In this document: piece after piece, positions 28,219 to 37,631 of the stretch
Position numbering within the stretch: position 1 is the first letter of the stretch
Layout: every line of letters starts with the position of its first letter
Origin: Lachnospiraceae bacterium
GTDB taxonomy: Bacteria; Bacillota_A; Clostridia; Lachnospirales; Lachnospiraceae
Direction: 5' to 3'
Length of the DNA stretch: 64,000 nt
Assembly (NCBI GenBank): GCA_900764695.1
Contig: CAAFOY010000084.1
Location: 1-64,000 of the forward strand
Position numbers and translations under genes: made by a program
The notes under the pieces: generated by a model
The model's input: the letters and a program-made list of their open reading frames with translations, nothing else
What the model was told of the DNA's origin: nothing
Database searches by the model: none

Positions 28219-31200
28219 CTATTTACTTCTAATTTTTCTAACCTTACTGTATTTTCCGTATACTTTCTTTCCGTTTACAATTACATATGCACGTACTTTT
28301 ATATAGTATACTTTGTTACTCTTAATCTTTGTAAGAACTTTCTTAGTCTTGTTATTCTTCTTTACGTTAACTTTTGAAGCTTTCTTAAATTTCTTATTTG
28401 TTGCGTAACTAATTTCATAACCTTTTGCTTTCTTGTTCTTCTTCCATGTTACAGTAACTTTTGTCTTCTTAGCAGAAATTTTAACTTTCTTAACTTTTGC
28501 AGGTGATTTTACAGATGAACCATCAGTTAATGTTCCTGTTGTTACTTCCTGGTTTGATGAACCTGTTGTAGTAACATCCGGTTTCTTAGTAGTTGTTTCT
28601 TCTGTCTTTTTAGTTGTAGTTTCTTCTACCTTAGTTATTGTAGATTCTTCTACGTTACCTGTAGTTGTTTCTTCTACATCACCTGTAGTTGTTTCTTCTA
28701 CATCACCTGTAGTTGTTTCTTCCGGTGTTGTTGTTTCTTCTTCTTTTGCCTTTGAGCCTAAAACTTCTATTTCTGCAAGACCAACTGCTGTTGTTGAATC
28801 TGAAACTTTATCTACAACAAATTTAATATTTTTAACAACTTTTTCTTCACCTAAATTGATAATCTTAACAGAACCATCATTTGGAAGTTCTCCAACTTCA
28901 ATTCTTGTTCCATCATCTAATTCTAAATGTGATGCTGTTATCTGATCATCTGTGTTTGGTCTGTCATAAAGTTTAATTGTTGAAACTTTGTACTCTTCAT
29001 TGAAAGCAAGATTTAACCAAGCTCCTGCTCCTTCGTTCTTTGTTACCCATTCAGCCCATGGGAATCTTGTATGAAGATTTGCAAGTCCTGTTGCATAACC
29101 ATCTGCAATACCATCAACTGCCTTAACTGCACTCTGGTCATCCCATCTGCTGTCACTACTGTTTTCACTTGATGCAGTAATGTCTGCAAATAATCCAATA
29201 CTATTTGTTTCATGTTTATAGAATACTTCGTTAACCTTTGAGAATGAAGCAATCCAGTTGTAGTATTCTGTTGTATACTCACGAAGTGCCTTATCCTTTA
29301 AGTTATACTTAAATGGTCCCTGACGCATGCTGTATGGAGTTAATACGTTTTCTCTTTCGCTCCAGTTAAGCATTGTCTTTTCTTCAAGACCATCAAGGTG
29401 CTGCCAAGCTCCTAAATATGTGTTAAGTTCTTTGCCCCAACCGTAGTTACCCTGATCTTTAGGATATACTTCATCAGTCATATGGCTATGGATAATAGCT
29501 TCGTGAACTGTTGGCTGGAATTTATCGTTTTCCTTCTGGATATTCTTAATAGCTTCATTACCGAATAATCCAAAGTATGCATGGTCATAATGCATATCGT
29601 ATCTTGATGTCATATAAACATCTGTTGGGTTAACACTCTTCATTACACTTTCAAGGTCTGCTAAGAAGTTAGCACGTGTGTATGAAGCATGTTCTCCTGT
29701 CATAAGATAATGATAATCATTTCTTACACTTTCATCACCATATGTTTTTGTTACACCATTTCTTGAAGATATAACTTTATTATCATCTGCAATGAAAATA
29801 TTATATACAAAACTGTCTGTAAATGCTGTTGTGTACTGTCCAACACCCATACCACCGTTATCTGCATAGCCTAAGAAGTACAAGTGATCTGTTGGTACAC
29901 CGATTGTATTTAATGCATTTACTGTATCTCTGATTCTTAATTTACCATGGTCTACACCACTGTAATCTCCGTTTGTTGCATATACAACGTAAACTTCGTC
30001 GCCATTTGCAACAGCTCTGTTCATAACACCACCTGCCATTAACATTTCATCATCTTCGTGAGGTGCCATTACTAAGATTCTCTTATGATGTTTAACTTTT
30101 GCGTCAACACCGTCAAAGTGTACTTCTGAAACTTTTGCAGTCATACCCTTTTCGAACTGGAACTTAATTCCTGTAATTTCGTCTTTTGATGCTGATACAA
30201 CTTTTCCTGAATCTTTTGAATCACATGAACCTGCTTCAACCCATCCTTCAGATGTGTTAACCAATACTTTGTATGGTGCAGCTTCGCCTTCAAAATCAAC
30301 GCTGAAGTTTTCAATATTGTATTCTCTGTCTAAACCGATTGTTAATGATGGATTTTCATCATCAGCATCAGGTGTCCATGTTGTGTTTGCATCTCTATCT
30401 GTAACATTTTCTCCATCCTTAGATGATGAAACTGTTACCGGCTGGCTGTATGCCAAGTCAATATCAATGTTCTGTCCTTTTTCAGTAAGAACAATCTTGT
30501 TTTCTTCTTCAGGATTGATTACTTCTTCACCTAAAACTTTTACTTCACCAATTGCAGGCCAAACTGCTACTCTTGACTCTTTGTGAAGTGGTAACTGTGT
30601 TAATGTTACACGAACATATTGGTATTTGTTATTTGCATATTCTGCTGCAATCTTACCATACTGTTCCTTTGAGAAATCAGTGTTAGCTGTATTATCCCAT
30701 AACATATCCCAGCTACTCTTATCATTTGAACCTTCTACCTTATACTGCCATGCCTGACCGTAAGCCGGTGTTGTTGCCGCCTGAGCATCTTCAAGTGTAG
30801 GAAGTACTTCATGTTCAAATACTAAGTCAAATGCCTGAATCTGCTGAGCCTTACCAAGGTCAACCATCCACCAAGCACCTTCTTTTTCTGAATCTCCGTC
30901 GCCTACCCAAAGTGTTCCGTCGTTTCCGTCAATTGCATTTGCAGGATCTCTACTTACTGTTGAAGCTGTTGCTTCTCCATCAAGTGCAAAGTTAGTAAGT
31001 TCTTTTGGTCTGTATACGTTAAACTCTGCTACTGCAGGCCATGCATCTTCAATAGTATCTCCAAATGTAAATCTAACATATGAGTATTTCTTTTCTGTTA
31101 TAGATTCATCTAAAGTTACTTTCTGTGTAGATGCAACTTCTTCATTTGCTGTCTGATCCCAGATAACATCCCAGTTAGTCTTGTCTGTTGAAGCTTCTAC

Positions 31201-33606
31201 TTTATATTTCCATGCTGATTTAGCTTTATCACCACCGAAAGTAACATCTAATTTTTCGATATTATAACTTCCGTCTAAATCTACAACAAAGTTTGCTCTG
31301 TCTTCTGTAACTGTATCACCCTGATTTGACCAACCATTTGAAATCCACATTGTTGTTTCATCACCATCCACAATGTTTGATCCTACGCATCCAGGATCCC
31401 AATCACTCTGAGATGATGTAGTTACAGTCTTATCAAGTGAAATATTAGTTTCTGTATCTGAAATTCTTTTCTTCTTTGATAAAACAATGTTATCAAACTT
31501 AACCTGATCTACACCATTATCTGACTTAATCACGATGTATGTTGCAGGAACCTGTTTCTTAAAGTTAGTTGTAAATGTCTGCTTCTTGCCTGTTACCGTA
31601 AATGTCTCGCTTTCTTCTCCTGCTTCAACCTTTACAGTAGCTGTTCCTTTAGCACAATATGCTTCAAAACTTGTTAAAGCATACTTGTCAGGAATAGCTA
31701 TTTTGTTAGCCTGTTCTTCATTAGTATATGAAGTAGCCCATAATTTACCGTCTGTTACGTTCCAACCACGGTTACCGAAGTCACAGTTAGAATATACACC
31801 TGTTAATGCTCCGTTATTGCAATCATCAAAATCTAATAAAATCTTTCCTTCACCAAGGTCTTCTTTAATACCACTGTTGTAGCTGTTATCAGCACCAATG
31901 TTTGGCTTAACAAATGATTTTACTTCGTTTCCGTAGAAATCCTGTCCGCCATTGTCGATAACTGAAATACCCTGGTCAATAACTGTTGCTCCATCTTTAA
32001 GTTTGTATCCGTCAACAGTACCATAAGTAATCTTAAATTCGCCGTTAACGTCTTCAACTGTTGCGCTTGTTCCTTCTTCTAACTTAACATAGTCGCTCTT
32101 AACTGCTACCCTGGCATTTTCATCGTCAGCTCTTCTATTGTTAAGATTTGCTCCACCGTAAGCATTGTTATTTACAACACCCATATAACGTGAATCCCAA
32201 GCCTGTGCCTTATTTACTCCGTTGTCATCTATCTTTTGAGCTTCTGTTATAATGACATTATTTCTAATTTTAAATCTATCAGTAGAAGTTACTGCTGTTG
32301 TATCATCCCAGCTACGTGTAATAGATCCATCATGGTCTGCATCCATATAAATCAAGTTGTTATATGCATCCAAGCTTCCATTACCGCCCTGACATAATGT
32401 TAATACAGCACCACCGCCATAACGGTTTGTACCATATCCATCATTAACACTGATGTTATATCTGTAGTATGTCTGATATGATGTTCCTAATGCACATTCA
32501 AAGAATGAACCTGATGGATTGTCATGTGTATAGTTGTACTGAACATAATTTAAGTCTGCATAAACGTCAGCGTCAAATGCCTGTGAATCTTCCTTATCAC
32601 CGGAAGCTCCTGAACCAAACACTTCGTTGTACTGGCAGATTGTTTTCTGACCATGTTCCCACCAAATAGGAACGTTTCCGTTAGGACCACTGTTACATCC
32701 ATTTGCAACATTATATTCAATAAGTGCATTTTCATAATCTGATGGACAAATAGCTGCGTTACCTACGTTTTCGCAGTAATTGCTACGAATTACAAGATTT
32801 TTACTTCTATATGTTCCACCGCCACCTTCAGTAATTCCACTTTCATCAGGGAATGTTGAGCTTCCCCATGTTGAAATAAAGTTAATACCGTAATGGTTTA
32901 CATTTTTTACATAGTTTCCTTCTACAGTAATGTCTTCCCAATTAGTAGCTTTCTTGTTACCACGGATAGCATATACAATACCACCACGACCGATACCTGC
33001 CTGCTGACCGATTGGAATAGAAATTACGTCATGAACGTATGTATTCTTTACATTAATTTCATGAAGTGTTCCTGCATCCTGTCCCATAATCAAGATACCA
33101 TATTTCTTAATATGATCATCTTTAGTTTTTGTATGGTTTGTTACTTCAATAGATGTGATTTCCCAGTATTCCTGATTATAGAAATATACTGCTGTGTTAA
33201 ATACACGATTCTCTAAATCATCACCTTTGTCTCCACACCAGCTATCACCATTGATAACAGGTCTGCCGTCTTTAACGTCACCATATGCGTCAATTGTAAT
33301 AGGGTTTCCTTTTTCACCTGAACCCTTTGGACTTAAAAGACCGCTCCATGAGCAACCTCTTTTAAATCTAAGCTTATCACCCGGCTTGAAAGTAGTTGCA
33401 TTAACTTTTTCAAGTGACTTCCAGGCTTTTGTTTCACTAGTACCGTCATTATCGTCATTTCCATTTTCGGAATCAACATAATAACTTACACCTGTTGCCT
33501 TTGCACTATTTTCTGTATCTGCTGCCGCAAATGTCACATTGCCCATAACTGTTGTAACAACTAAAGCAAGTGAAAGAAAAAGTGCCAACAAACGATTTCT
33601 CTTCAT
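28219..33606 (-). CDS. Giant secreted protein: beta-helix, F5/8-type modules, PIG-L deacetylase, FN3 tail
   Basis: From ATG 33606 (AAAGGAG upstream) this is about 1795 residues. Order: signal peptide (MKRNRLLALFLSLALVVTT); a right-handed beta-helix (about 40-580) opening YYVDSENGNDDNDGTSETKAW, as in many polysaccharide lyases and glycosidases; a jelly-roll segment (about 590-715); F5/8-type C (CBM32-like) modules near 719-865, 868-1040 and 1045-1165; and a PIG-L/LmbE deacetylase (about 1170-1450) with the metal motif APHEDDEM and the later HYDHAYFG. A fourth F5/8 module (1470-1615), a Thr/Glu-rich spacer with VEETTTGD repeats, and a Lys-rich FN3-like tail complete it. PIG-L enzymes remove acetyl from GlcNAc. 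A weak hairpin (33666-33692) separates it from nagB, the last gene upstream. Glycan substrate unknown. Confidence 0.85.
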   Translation of the reverse strand: MKRNRLLALFLSLALVVTTVMGNVTFAAADTENSAKATGVSYYVDSENGNDDNDGTSETKAWKSLEKVNATTFKPGDKLRFKRGCSWSGLLSPKGSGEKGNPITIDAYGDVKDGRPVINGDSWCGDKGDDLENRVFNTAVYFYNQEYWEITSIEVTNHTKTKDDHIKKYGILIMGQDAGTLHEINVKNTYVHDVISIPIGQQAGIGRGGIVYAIRGNKKATNWEDITVEGNYVKNVNHYGINFISTWGSSTFPDESGITEGGGGTYRSKNLVIRSNYCENVGNAAICPSDYENALIEYNVANGCNSGPNGNVPIWWEHGQKTICQYNEVFGSGASGDKEDSQAFDADVYADLNYVQYNYTHDNPSGSFFECALGTSYQTYYRYNISVNDGYGTNRYGGGAVLTLCQGGNGSLDAYNNLIYMDADHDGSITRSWDDTTAVTSTDRFKIRNNVIITEAQKIDDNGVNKAQAWDSRYMGVVNNNAYGGANLNNRRADDENARVAVKSDYVKLEEGTSATVEDVNGEFKITYGTVDGYKLKDGATVIDQGISVIDNGGQDFYGNEVKSFVKPNIGADNSYNSGIKEDLGEGKILLDFDDCNNGALTGVYSNCDFGNRGWNVTDGKLWATSYTNEEQANKIAIPDKYALTSFEAYCAKGTATVKVEAGEESETFTVTGKKQTFTTNFKKQVPATYIVIKSDNGVDQVKFDNIVLSKKKRISDTETNISLDKTVTTSSQSDWDPGCVGSNIVDGDETTMWISNGWSNQGDTVTEDRANFVVDLDGSYNIEKLDVTFGGDKAKSAWKYKVEASTDKTNWDVIWDQTANEEVASTQKVTLDESITEKKYSYVRFTFGDTIEDAWPAVAEFNVYRPKELTNFALDGEATASTVSRDPANAIDGNDGTLWVGDGDSEKEGAWWMVDLGKAQQIQAFDLVFEHEVLPTLEDAQAATTPAYGQAWQYKVEGSNDKSSWDMLWDNTANTDFSKEQYGKIAAEYANNKYQYVRVTLTQLPLHKESRVAVWPAIGEVKVLGEEVINPEEENKIVLTEKGQNIDIDLAYSQPVTVSSSKDGENVTDRDANTTWTPDADDENPSLTIGLDREYNIENFSVDFEGEAAPYKVLVNTSEGWVEAGSCDSKDSGKVVSASKDEITGIKFQFEKGMTAKVSEVHFDGVDAKVKHHKRILVMAPHEDDEMLMAGGVMNRAVANGDEVYVVYATNGDYSGVDHGKLRIRDTVNALNTIGVPTDHLYFLGYADNGGMGVGQYTTAFTDSFVYNIFIADDNKVISSRNGVTKTYGDESVRNDYHYLMTGEHASYTRANFLADLESVMKSVNPTDVYMTSRYDMHYDHAYFGLFGNEAIKNIQKENDKFQPTVHEAIIHSHMTDEVYPKDQGNYGWGKELNTYLGAWQHLDGLEEKTMLNWSERENVLTPYSMRQGPFKYNLKDKALREYTTEYYNWIASFSKVNEVFYKHETNSIGLFADITASSENSSDSRWDDQSAVKAVDGIADGYATGLANLHTRFPWAEWVTKNEGAGAWLNLAFNEEYKVSTIKLYDRPNTDDQITASHLELDDGTRIEVGELPNDGSVKIINLGEEKVVKNIKFVVDKVSDSTTAVGLAEIEVLGSKAKEEETTTPEETTTGDVEETTTGDVEETTTGNVEESTITKVEETTTKKTEETTTKKPDVTTTGSSNQEVTTGTLTDGSSVKSPAKVKKVKISAKKTKVTVTWKKNKKAKGYEISYATNKKFKKASKVNVKKNNKTKKVLTKIKSNKVYYIKVRAYVIVNGKKVYGKYSKVRKIRSK
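28657..28722 (-). repeat. 24-bp tandem repeat coding VEETTTGD in the Thr-rich spacer
   Basis: Unit ACCTGTAGTTGTTTCTTCTA+CATC (24 bp, plus-strand sense) occurs 2.75 times. It sits inside the giant secreted gene, keeps frame, and could vary in copy number between strains. Confidence 0.85.
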
Positions 33607-33665
33607 ATCTTTTCTCCTTTGTTTATAACATTTTCCCACAACAAAAGTTGCAGGTGTTCCACGTT

Positions 33666-33692
33666 GTTAAATAAAAATCCGTTCACTATATG
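33666..33692 (-). terminator. Weak terminator-like hairpin after nagB
   Basis: Minus-strand GTCCG / CGGAT closing a 13-base loop, followed by TTTTTATTTA. It may limit read-through from the sugar operon into the giant enzyme gene. Confidence 0.45.
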
Positions 33693-33702
33693 CGCGGACA
33701 AA

Positions 33703-34428
33703 TTATAAATACTTTGCAGCATCCTTATCTACAATTACCGTAAGATTGTTATGTAACTGTAAAATAGATGCCGGAATTTTTGGAGTTACAGGTCCAAAGA
33801 ATGCATCTTTTACAATCTGTGCTTTCTTTTCGCCATTTGCAATCAGTAAAATTCGTTTAGATTGCATTATTGATTTAATACCCATAGAAAAAGCTTTTTC
33901 AGGAACTTTTTCTCCTTCATGGAATAGTCTTGAGTTTGCATCGATTGTACTTTGTGTAAGTTCAACACAATGTGTTGTCTTTTCAAATGATTCGCCCGGT
34001 TCATTAAATCCGATATGACCATTTAATCCGATTCCCAATAACTGCATATCGATTCCGCCTACACTCTTTATGACATTCTCGTATCTTTCGCATTCAGCAT
34101 CATCATCTATTGCCATTCCATTTGGTAAATGAGTATTTTCTTTTTTGATATTAATTCTGTCAAACAAATATTTGTTCATAAAATATCTGTAGCTCTGTTC
34201 ATGTTCTGCAGGTAATCCTTTATATTCATCAAGATTAACTGTTCTTGCTTCTGAGAAATCAATATCTCCTTTTTCATACCAGTCAACTAACTGATTATAT
34301 GTTCCAATAGGTGTCTCGCCTGTTGCCAGTCCAATTACAGCATTAGACTTCATTATTATCTGTGCAGATAAATAATTTGCAGCCTTTCTGCTCATGTCAT
34401 TATAATCTTTAGCTATAATAATCTTCAT
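33703..34428 (-). CDS. nagB: Glucosamine-6-phosphate deaminase
   Basis: NagB converts glucosamine 6-phosphate to fructose 6-phosphate and ammonia. The 241 residues have GLATGETPIGTYNQLV, the NLDEYKGL segment holding the catalytic Asp, and LLGIGLNGHIGFNEPGESF with the active-site His-Ile-Gly. The length matches the shorter Firmicutes form (about 240), without the C-terminal allosteric extension of E. coli NagB. GAGG overlaps the end of the HAD gene (8 bases apart), so translation is coupled. No nagA lies nearby. Its place in this operon implies that the imported sugar contains, or yields, glucosamine. Confidence 0.95.
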   Translation of the reverse strand: MKIIIAKDYNDMSRKAANYLSAQIIMKSNAVIGLATGETPIGTYNQLVDWYEKGDIDFSEARTVNLDEYKGLPAEHEQSYRYFMNKYLFDRINIKKENTHLPNGMAIDDDAECERYENVIKSVGGIDMQLLGIGLNGHIGFNEPGESFEKTTHCVELTQSTIDANSRLFHEGEKVPEKAFSMGIKSIMQSKRILLIANGEKKAQIVKDAFFGPVTPKIPASILQLHNNLTVIVDKDAAKYL

Positions 34429-34435
34429 TGTGAAA

Positions 34436-35305
34436 TTACCTCTTTCCCTGTTCTATTAAAAAATTAACAAATGTGCTAACTCCACCACCAAGTACTTCTA
34501 CATTTTCAGGTCTGCTTCCTTCAAGTGAAGATACATCGTAGAAATCACCATTTTTTGTTTTTTCTGTCTTCATAAAGCTATCACTTCCAAATAGTCCGTC
34601 TTCAATTCCCACATACTCATCACCCCAGTATGAACATTCCTCAGCTTTAATTCCTTCTGACTCAAATTTACTTAAAATAGTATTAACATTGTCGCTCTTA
34701 CATGAAATTCCTACTTCTAAATATTTTGCATCACATGTTGCTGAAACCTTTGTTCCAAATCTTTCTCCAATTTCTTCTGAAATTGAAACCATCTGCTTTA
34801 AGCCACCATTTATTCCATGCTCACTTAAGATATTCTTTACTCTTGACATTTCATCTTCCTGCATAAACAATTGGTCTCCACGTTCGTCATTAACCATTAA
34901 ATCTATTTTGCAGTAATTAGGTCTTGAGAAAACAATATCTGTTTCTAAGTTATATTTTTCTAATAACTCTCTGTGAACCTGATAACAAATATCATGAATA
35001 GTAAGTAAGCCATTTTTATCCGGGATGCAGTCGGCAAACACTACCGGTTTGCCGTCAACCATTTCATAGTTATATGCACCTCGTCCAAGTCCTAAGTAAA
35101 GATTTGAAGCTTCTTCTTTTGTAAAATGTTCATGAAGTTTTCCCTTTGCAATCTTGTCATAAGTTGTTCCACTTACAATAACAAGCTTTACTCCCTGCTG
35201 TAGCAACGGTTTCATCGCTGCTACAACTTCTTCTACAGGGGCCTGTCTTGACATAACTGCTGTTCCATCCCAGTCAAAAAATATTGCTTTATATTTCTTG
35301 GACAT
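34436..35305 (-). CDS. HAD-superfamily phosphatase (type IIB-like cap) in the sugar operon
   Basis: The 289 residues carry the HAD nucleophile motif FFDWDGTAV and a VSGTTYDKI motif II. The large alpha/beta insert and the C-terminal CSYWGDEYVGIEDGLFG (motif IV) match the Cof/PMM/sucrose-phosphatase branch rather than beta-phosphoglucomutase. It probably dephosphorylates a sugar phosphate formed in this pathway. Its ATG overlaps the end of the phosphorylase gene by 17 bases, with AAGGAG upstream, so the two are coupled. It lies before nagB. Confidence 0.8.
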   Translation of the reverse strand: MSKKYKAIFFDWDGTAVMSRQAPVEEVVAAMKPLLQQGVKLVIVSGTTYDKIAKGKLHEHFTKEEASNLYLGLGRGAYNYEMVDGKPVVFADCIPDKNGLLTIHDICYQVHRELLEKYNLETDIVFSRPNYCKIDLMVNDERGDQLFMQEDEMSRVKNILSEHGINGGLKQMVSISEEIGERFGTKVSATCDAKYLEVGISCKSDNVNTILSKFESEGIKAEECSYWGDEYVGIEDGLFGSDSFMKTEKTKNGDFYDVSSLEGSRPENVEVLGGGVSTFVNFLIEQGKR

Positions 35306-37613
35306 ATTTATCTCCTTCCTTACTTAGAACTATCTTTTCTCCTAAACTTTCATATGAAAGTTCGCAATCATTAAGAAGTGTATATTCTACCTCTCTTTCA
35401 GCAACCTTTATATTAAGATTACTTCCTTTGTACTGAAGGCAGAATTCATATGACTTCCACTGACTTGGTAACTTAGGATTAATCTGAAGATATCCTGCAT
35501 TTGATCTTACTCCTGCAAATCCAAATACAATTCCCTGCCATGTTCCTGCCATATTTGCTGCATGAATACCTGCATAAAAATTGTTGTGAATATCATCTAA
35601 ATCCATACGCGCTGACTGTGAGAAATATTTATAAGCTTCATCATCATATCCAATCTGGCTTGCTAAGATTCCAAAAATACATGTTGATAAAGATGAATGA
35701 TGAAGTGTTACTGTCTGATAAAAATCATAATTTCTCTTTAATTCTTCATTTGTAAAATAATTGCTATGAAGTAACATTCCTAAAATTGCATCAGCCTGTT
35801 TTGCCATCTTCTGTCTATAAACAAACAATGGATGATAATTTTCATAAAGCAAATGTCTCTTTTCTTCAGGAATCTTTGACTCATCCCAAGGTTTTCTCAT
35901 TAAAAATCCATCATCCTGAGGATAAATCTGCATTTTTTCATCATATGGGAAATACATATTTTCAATGATTCTATCCCAGTAATCAATTTCTTCTTCCTTA
36001 AAATCTATCTTTTTAACTAATGCATCATAAGCATCTTTATCAATTTCTTTCATTTTTTCAAGTGCCCATTTAGCATCTCTTATATTTTCCCTTGCCATAA
36101 GGTTTGTATAGAAATTGTTATCAACTATAGCATTATATTCATCTGGTCCTGTTACTGCACAAATGCAATACTTGTTATCCTTACATTCTGCAAAGCATCC
36201 TACATCAGCCCAAACTCTTGCTGTTTCAACAAGAACTTCTGCTGCTTCATCTACTAAGAACTCATCATCTCCTGTAATATCAAGATAAAGTTTAAAAGCG
36301 TAAGCTATGTCTGCATTAACATGATACTGTGCCGTTCCAAGTGGGAAGTAAGTAGAAGCTTCTTCTCCATTTATTGTTCTCCATGGATATAACGCACCTT
36401 TTTCATGACCAAGTATTTTTGCGCGGTCTCTTGCCTGATTCAATGTGTCATATCTGTAATTGAGCAGCTGTTTTGCTAACTCTGATTCTGTATAAATGAA
36501 CACCGGAAGCACATACATTTCTGTATCCCAGAAATAATGTCCCTCATAGCCTTCACCACTAAGTCCCTTTGCTCCCATGCCTGTTCTGCCATCACGACCT
36601 GCAGACTGCATTATGTGAAACAAATTGAATCTTATTCCCTGCTGAAGTGCCTCATCACCTTCAACCTTTATATCCGCTTTACTCCAAAATTCGTCCATAT
36701 GTTTCTTCTGAAGTTTCTCCATTTCATCATATCCAAGATCCATTGCCTTCTTAAGCTCATCCTTAATGAAGTCAATCATCTTGTCTTCTGCGATATCAAA
36801 ATCACAAGTATATCCAATCATTTTTTCAAATACATATGTTTTACCTTCCTCCACTGATAATTCATATGTAAGTGATGCGTCCTCTTCTAAAACTTCGCTG
36901 TTTTTTATTACACCTTCACATTTTGTAAGACTACCGCATGCCATTGACAATCCACTGTGAATTACTTTTCCTTTATGAAGTAAATAATTATCTTCTGCTT
37001 TTAACTCTTTAACTGCTAAATGCTTTCCATATGGACCATAGTCAATTAATGGATTTGTTTTTCTTGTATGGTTTTCTACTCCTGCTTCTAAATATGTAGT
37101 AAGTTCTATTTTTCCACTAAAATTAACAGGAGTTAATTTTATCTGAATCGCCATAATGTTCTTCTTTTCTAAAGAAACAAGTCTTCTAAATTCAGCTACA
37201 ACTTTTTTACCATTAGGTGATTTCCATGTAACATTTCTTACTACAACTCCATCTTTCATTAAAAGCTTACGATTGTAATTAATTATTTCACCCTGATTTA
37301 AATCAAACACATCTCCATCAATAACAATCTTTGTTTTCTTAAGATTTGGCAAATTCAATAATGACTGACTTTTTTCAGGAAATCCGAAATTCCATTCGCC
37401 ATACATAATATGTTCGCTCTCGTAAAATCCGTTAATGAAATTTCCTTCAAGACCTTCATCTACCGTAAATGGATATCCCTCATCAAAGGTTCCTCTTGTT
37501 CCTATATATCCATTAGAAAGAGCAAATGTAGTCTCATTTCTATAGTTCCACTCTTTTAAGAATTTTTCTTCTGTAATTACCCATTCTTCGATAGGATATG
37601 TATTTGCACCCAT
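35289..37613 (-). CDS. GH65 family glycoside phosphorylase
   Basis: GH65 enzymes phosphorolyse alpha-glucosides (maltose, trehalose, kojibiose, nigerose and others) to beta-glucose 1-phosphate, with inversion. The 774 residues show the family course: N-terminal beta-sandwich (NETTFALSNGYIGTRGTFDEG), the (alpha/alpha)6 barrel with HYFWDTEMYVLPVF, the catalytic Glu in TGPDEYNAIVDNN, and HHSSLSTCIFGILA late in the barrel, which binds phosphate. It lacks a signal peptide, so it acts on imported sugar. A dedicated beta-phosphoglucomutase gene is not seen; the neighbouring HAD differs. The exact linkage specificity cannot be read. AGGAG precedes the ATG, 19 bases after the permease stop. Confidence 0.88.
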   Translation of the reverse strand: MGANTYPIEEWVITEEKFLKEWNYRNETTFALSNGYIGTRGTFDEGYPFTVDEGLEGNFINGFYESEHIMYGEWNFGFPEKSQSLLNLPNLKKTKIVIDGDVFDLNQGEIINYNRKLLMKDGVVVRNVTWKSPNGKKVVAEFRRLVSLEKKNIMAIQIKLTPVNFSGKIELTTYLEAGVENHTRKTNPLIDYGPYGKHLAVKELKAEDNYLLHKGKVIHSGLSMACGSLTKCEGVIKNSEVLEEDASLTYELSVEEGKTYVFEKMIGYTCDFDIAEDKMIDFIKDELKKAMDLGYDEMEKLQKKHMDEFWSKADIKVEGDEALQQGIRFNLFHIMQSAGRDGRTGMGAKGLSGEGYEGHYFWDTEMYVLPVFIYTESELAKQLLNYRYDTLNQARDRAKILGHEKGALYPWRTINGEEASTYFPLGTAQYHVNADIAYAFKLYLDITGDDEFLVDEAAEVLVETARVWADVGCFAECKDNKYCICAVTGPDEYNAIVDNNFYTNLMARENIRDAKWALEKMKEIDKDAYDALVKKIDFKEEEIDYWDRIIENMYFPYDEKMQIYPQDDGFLMRKPWDESKIPEEKRHLLYENYHPLFVYRQKMAKQADAILGMLLHSNYFTNEELKRNYDFYQTVTLHHSSLSTCIFGILASQIGYDDEAYKYFSQSARMDLDDIHNNFYAGIHAANMAGTWQGIVFGFAGVRSNAGYLQINPKLPSQWKSYEFCLQYKGSNLNIKVAEREVEYTLLNDCELSYESLGEKIVLSKEGDKYVQEI

Positions 37614-37631
37614 GCTGCAATCTCCTTTCTC

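Noticed and set aside
28657..28722. Regular 24-bp repeats as a possible CRISPR
   Set aside because: They are contiguous, in frame and code for VEETTTGD; no spacers or cas genes exist.
28433..28945. Plus-strand frame of 170 codons rich in Val and Ser opposite the giant gene
   Set aside because: It is the reverse reading of the Thr/Glu repeat and the Lys-rich tail.
34436..35305. Reading the HAD protein as beta-phosphoglucomutase to pair with the GH65 enzyme
   Set aside because: Motifs and the large cap resemble the Cof/PMM branch, not the small helical cap of beta-phosphoglucomutase.
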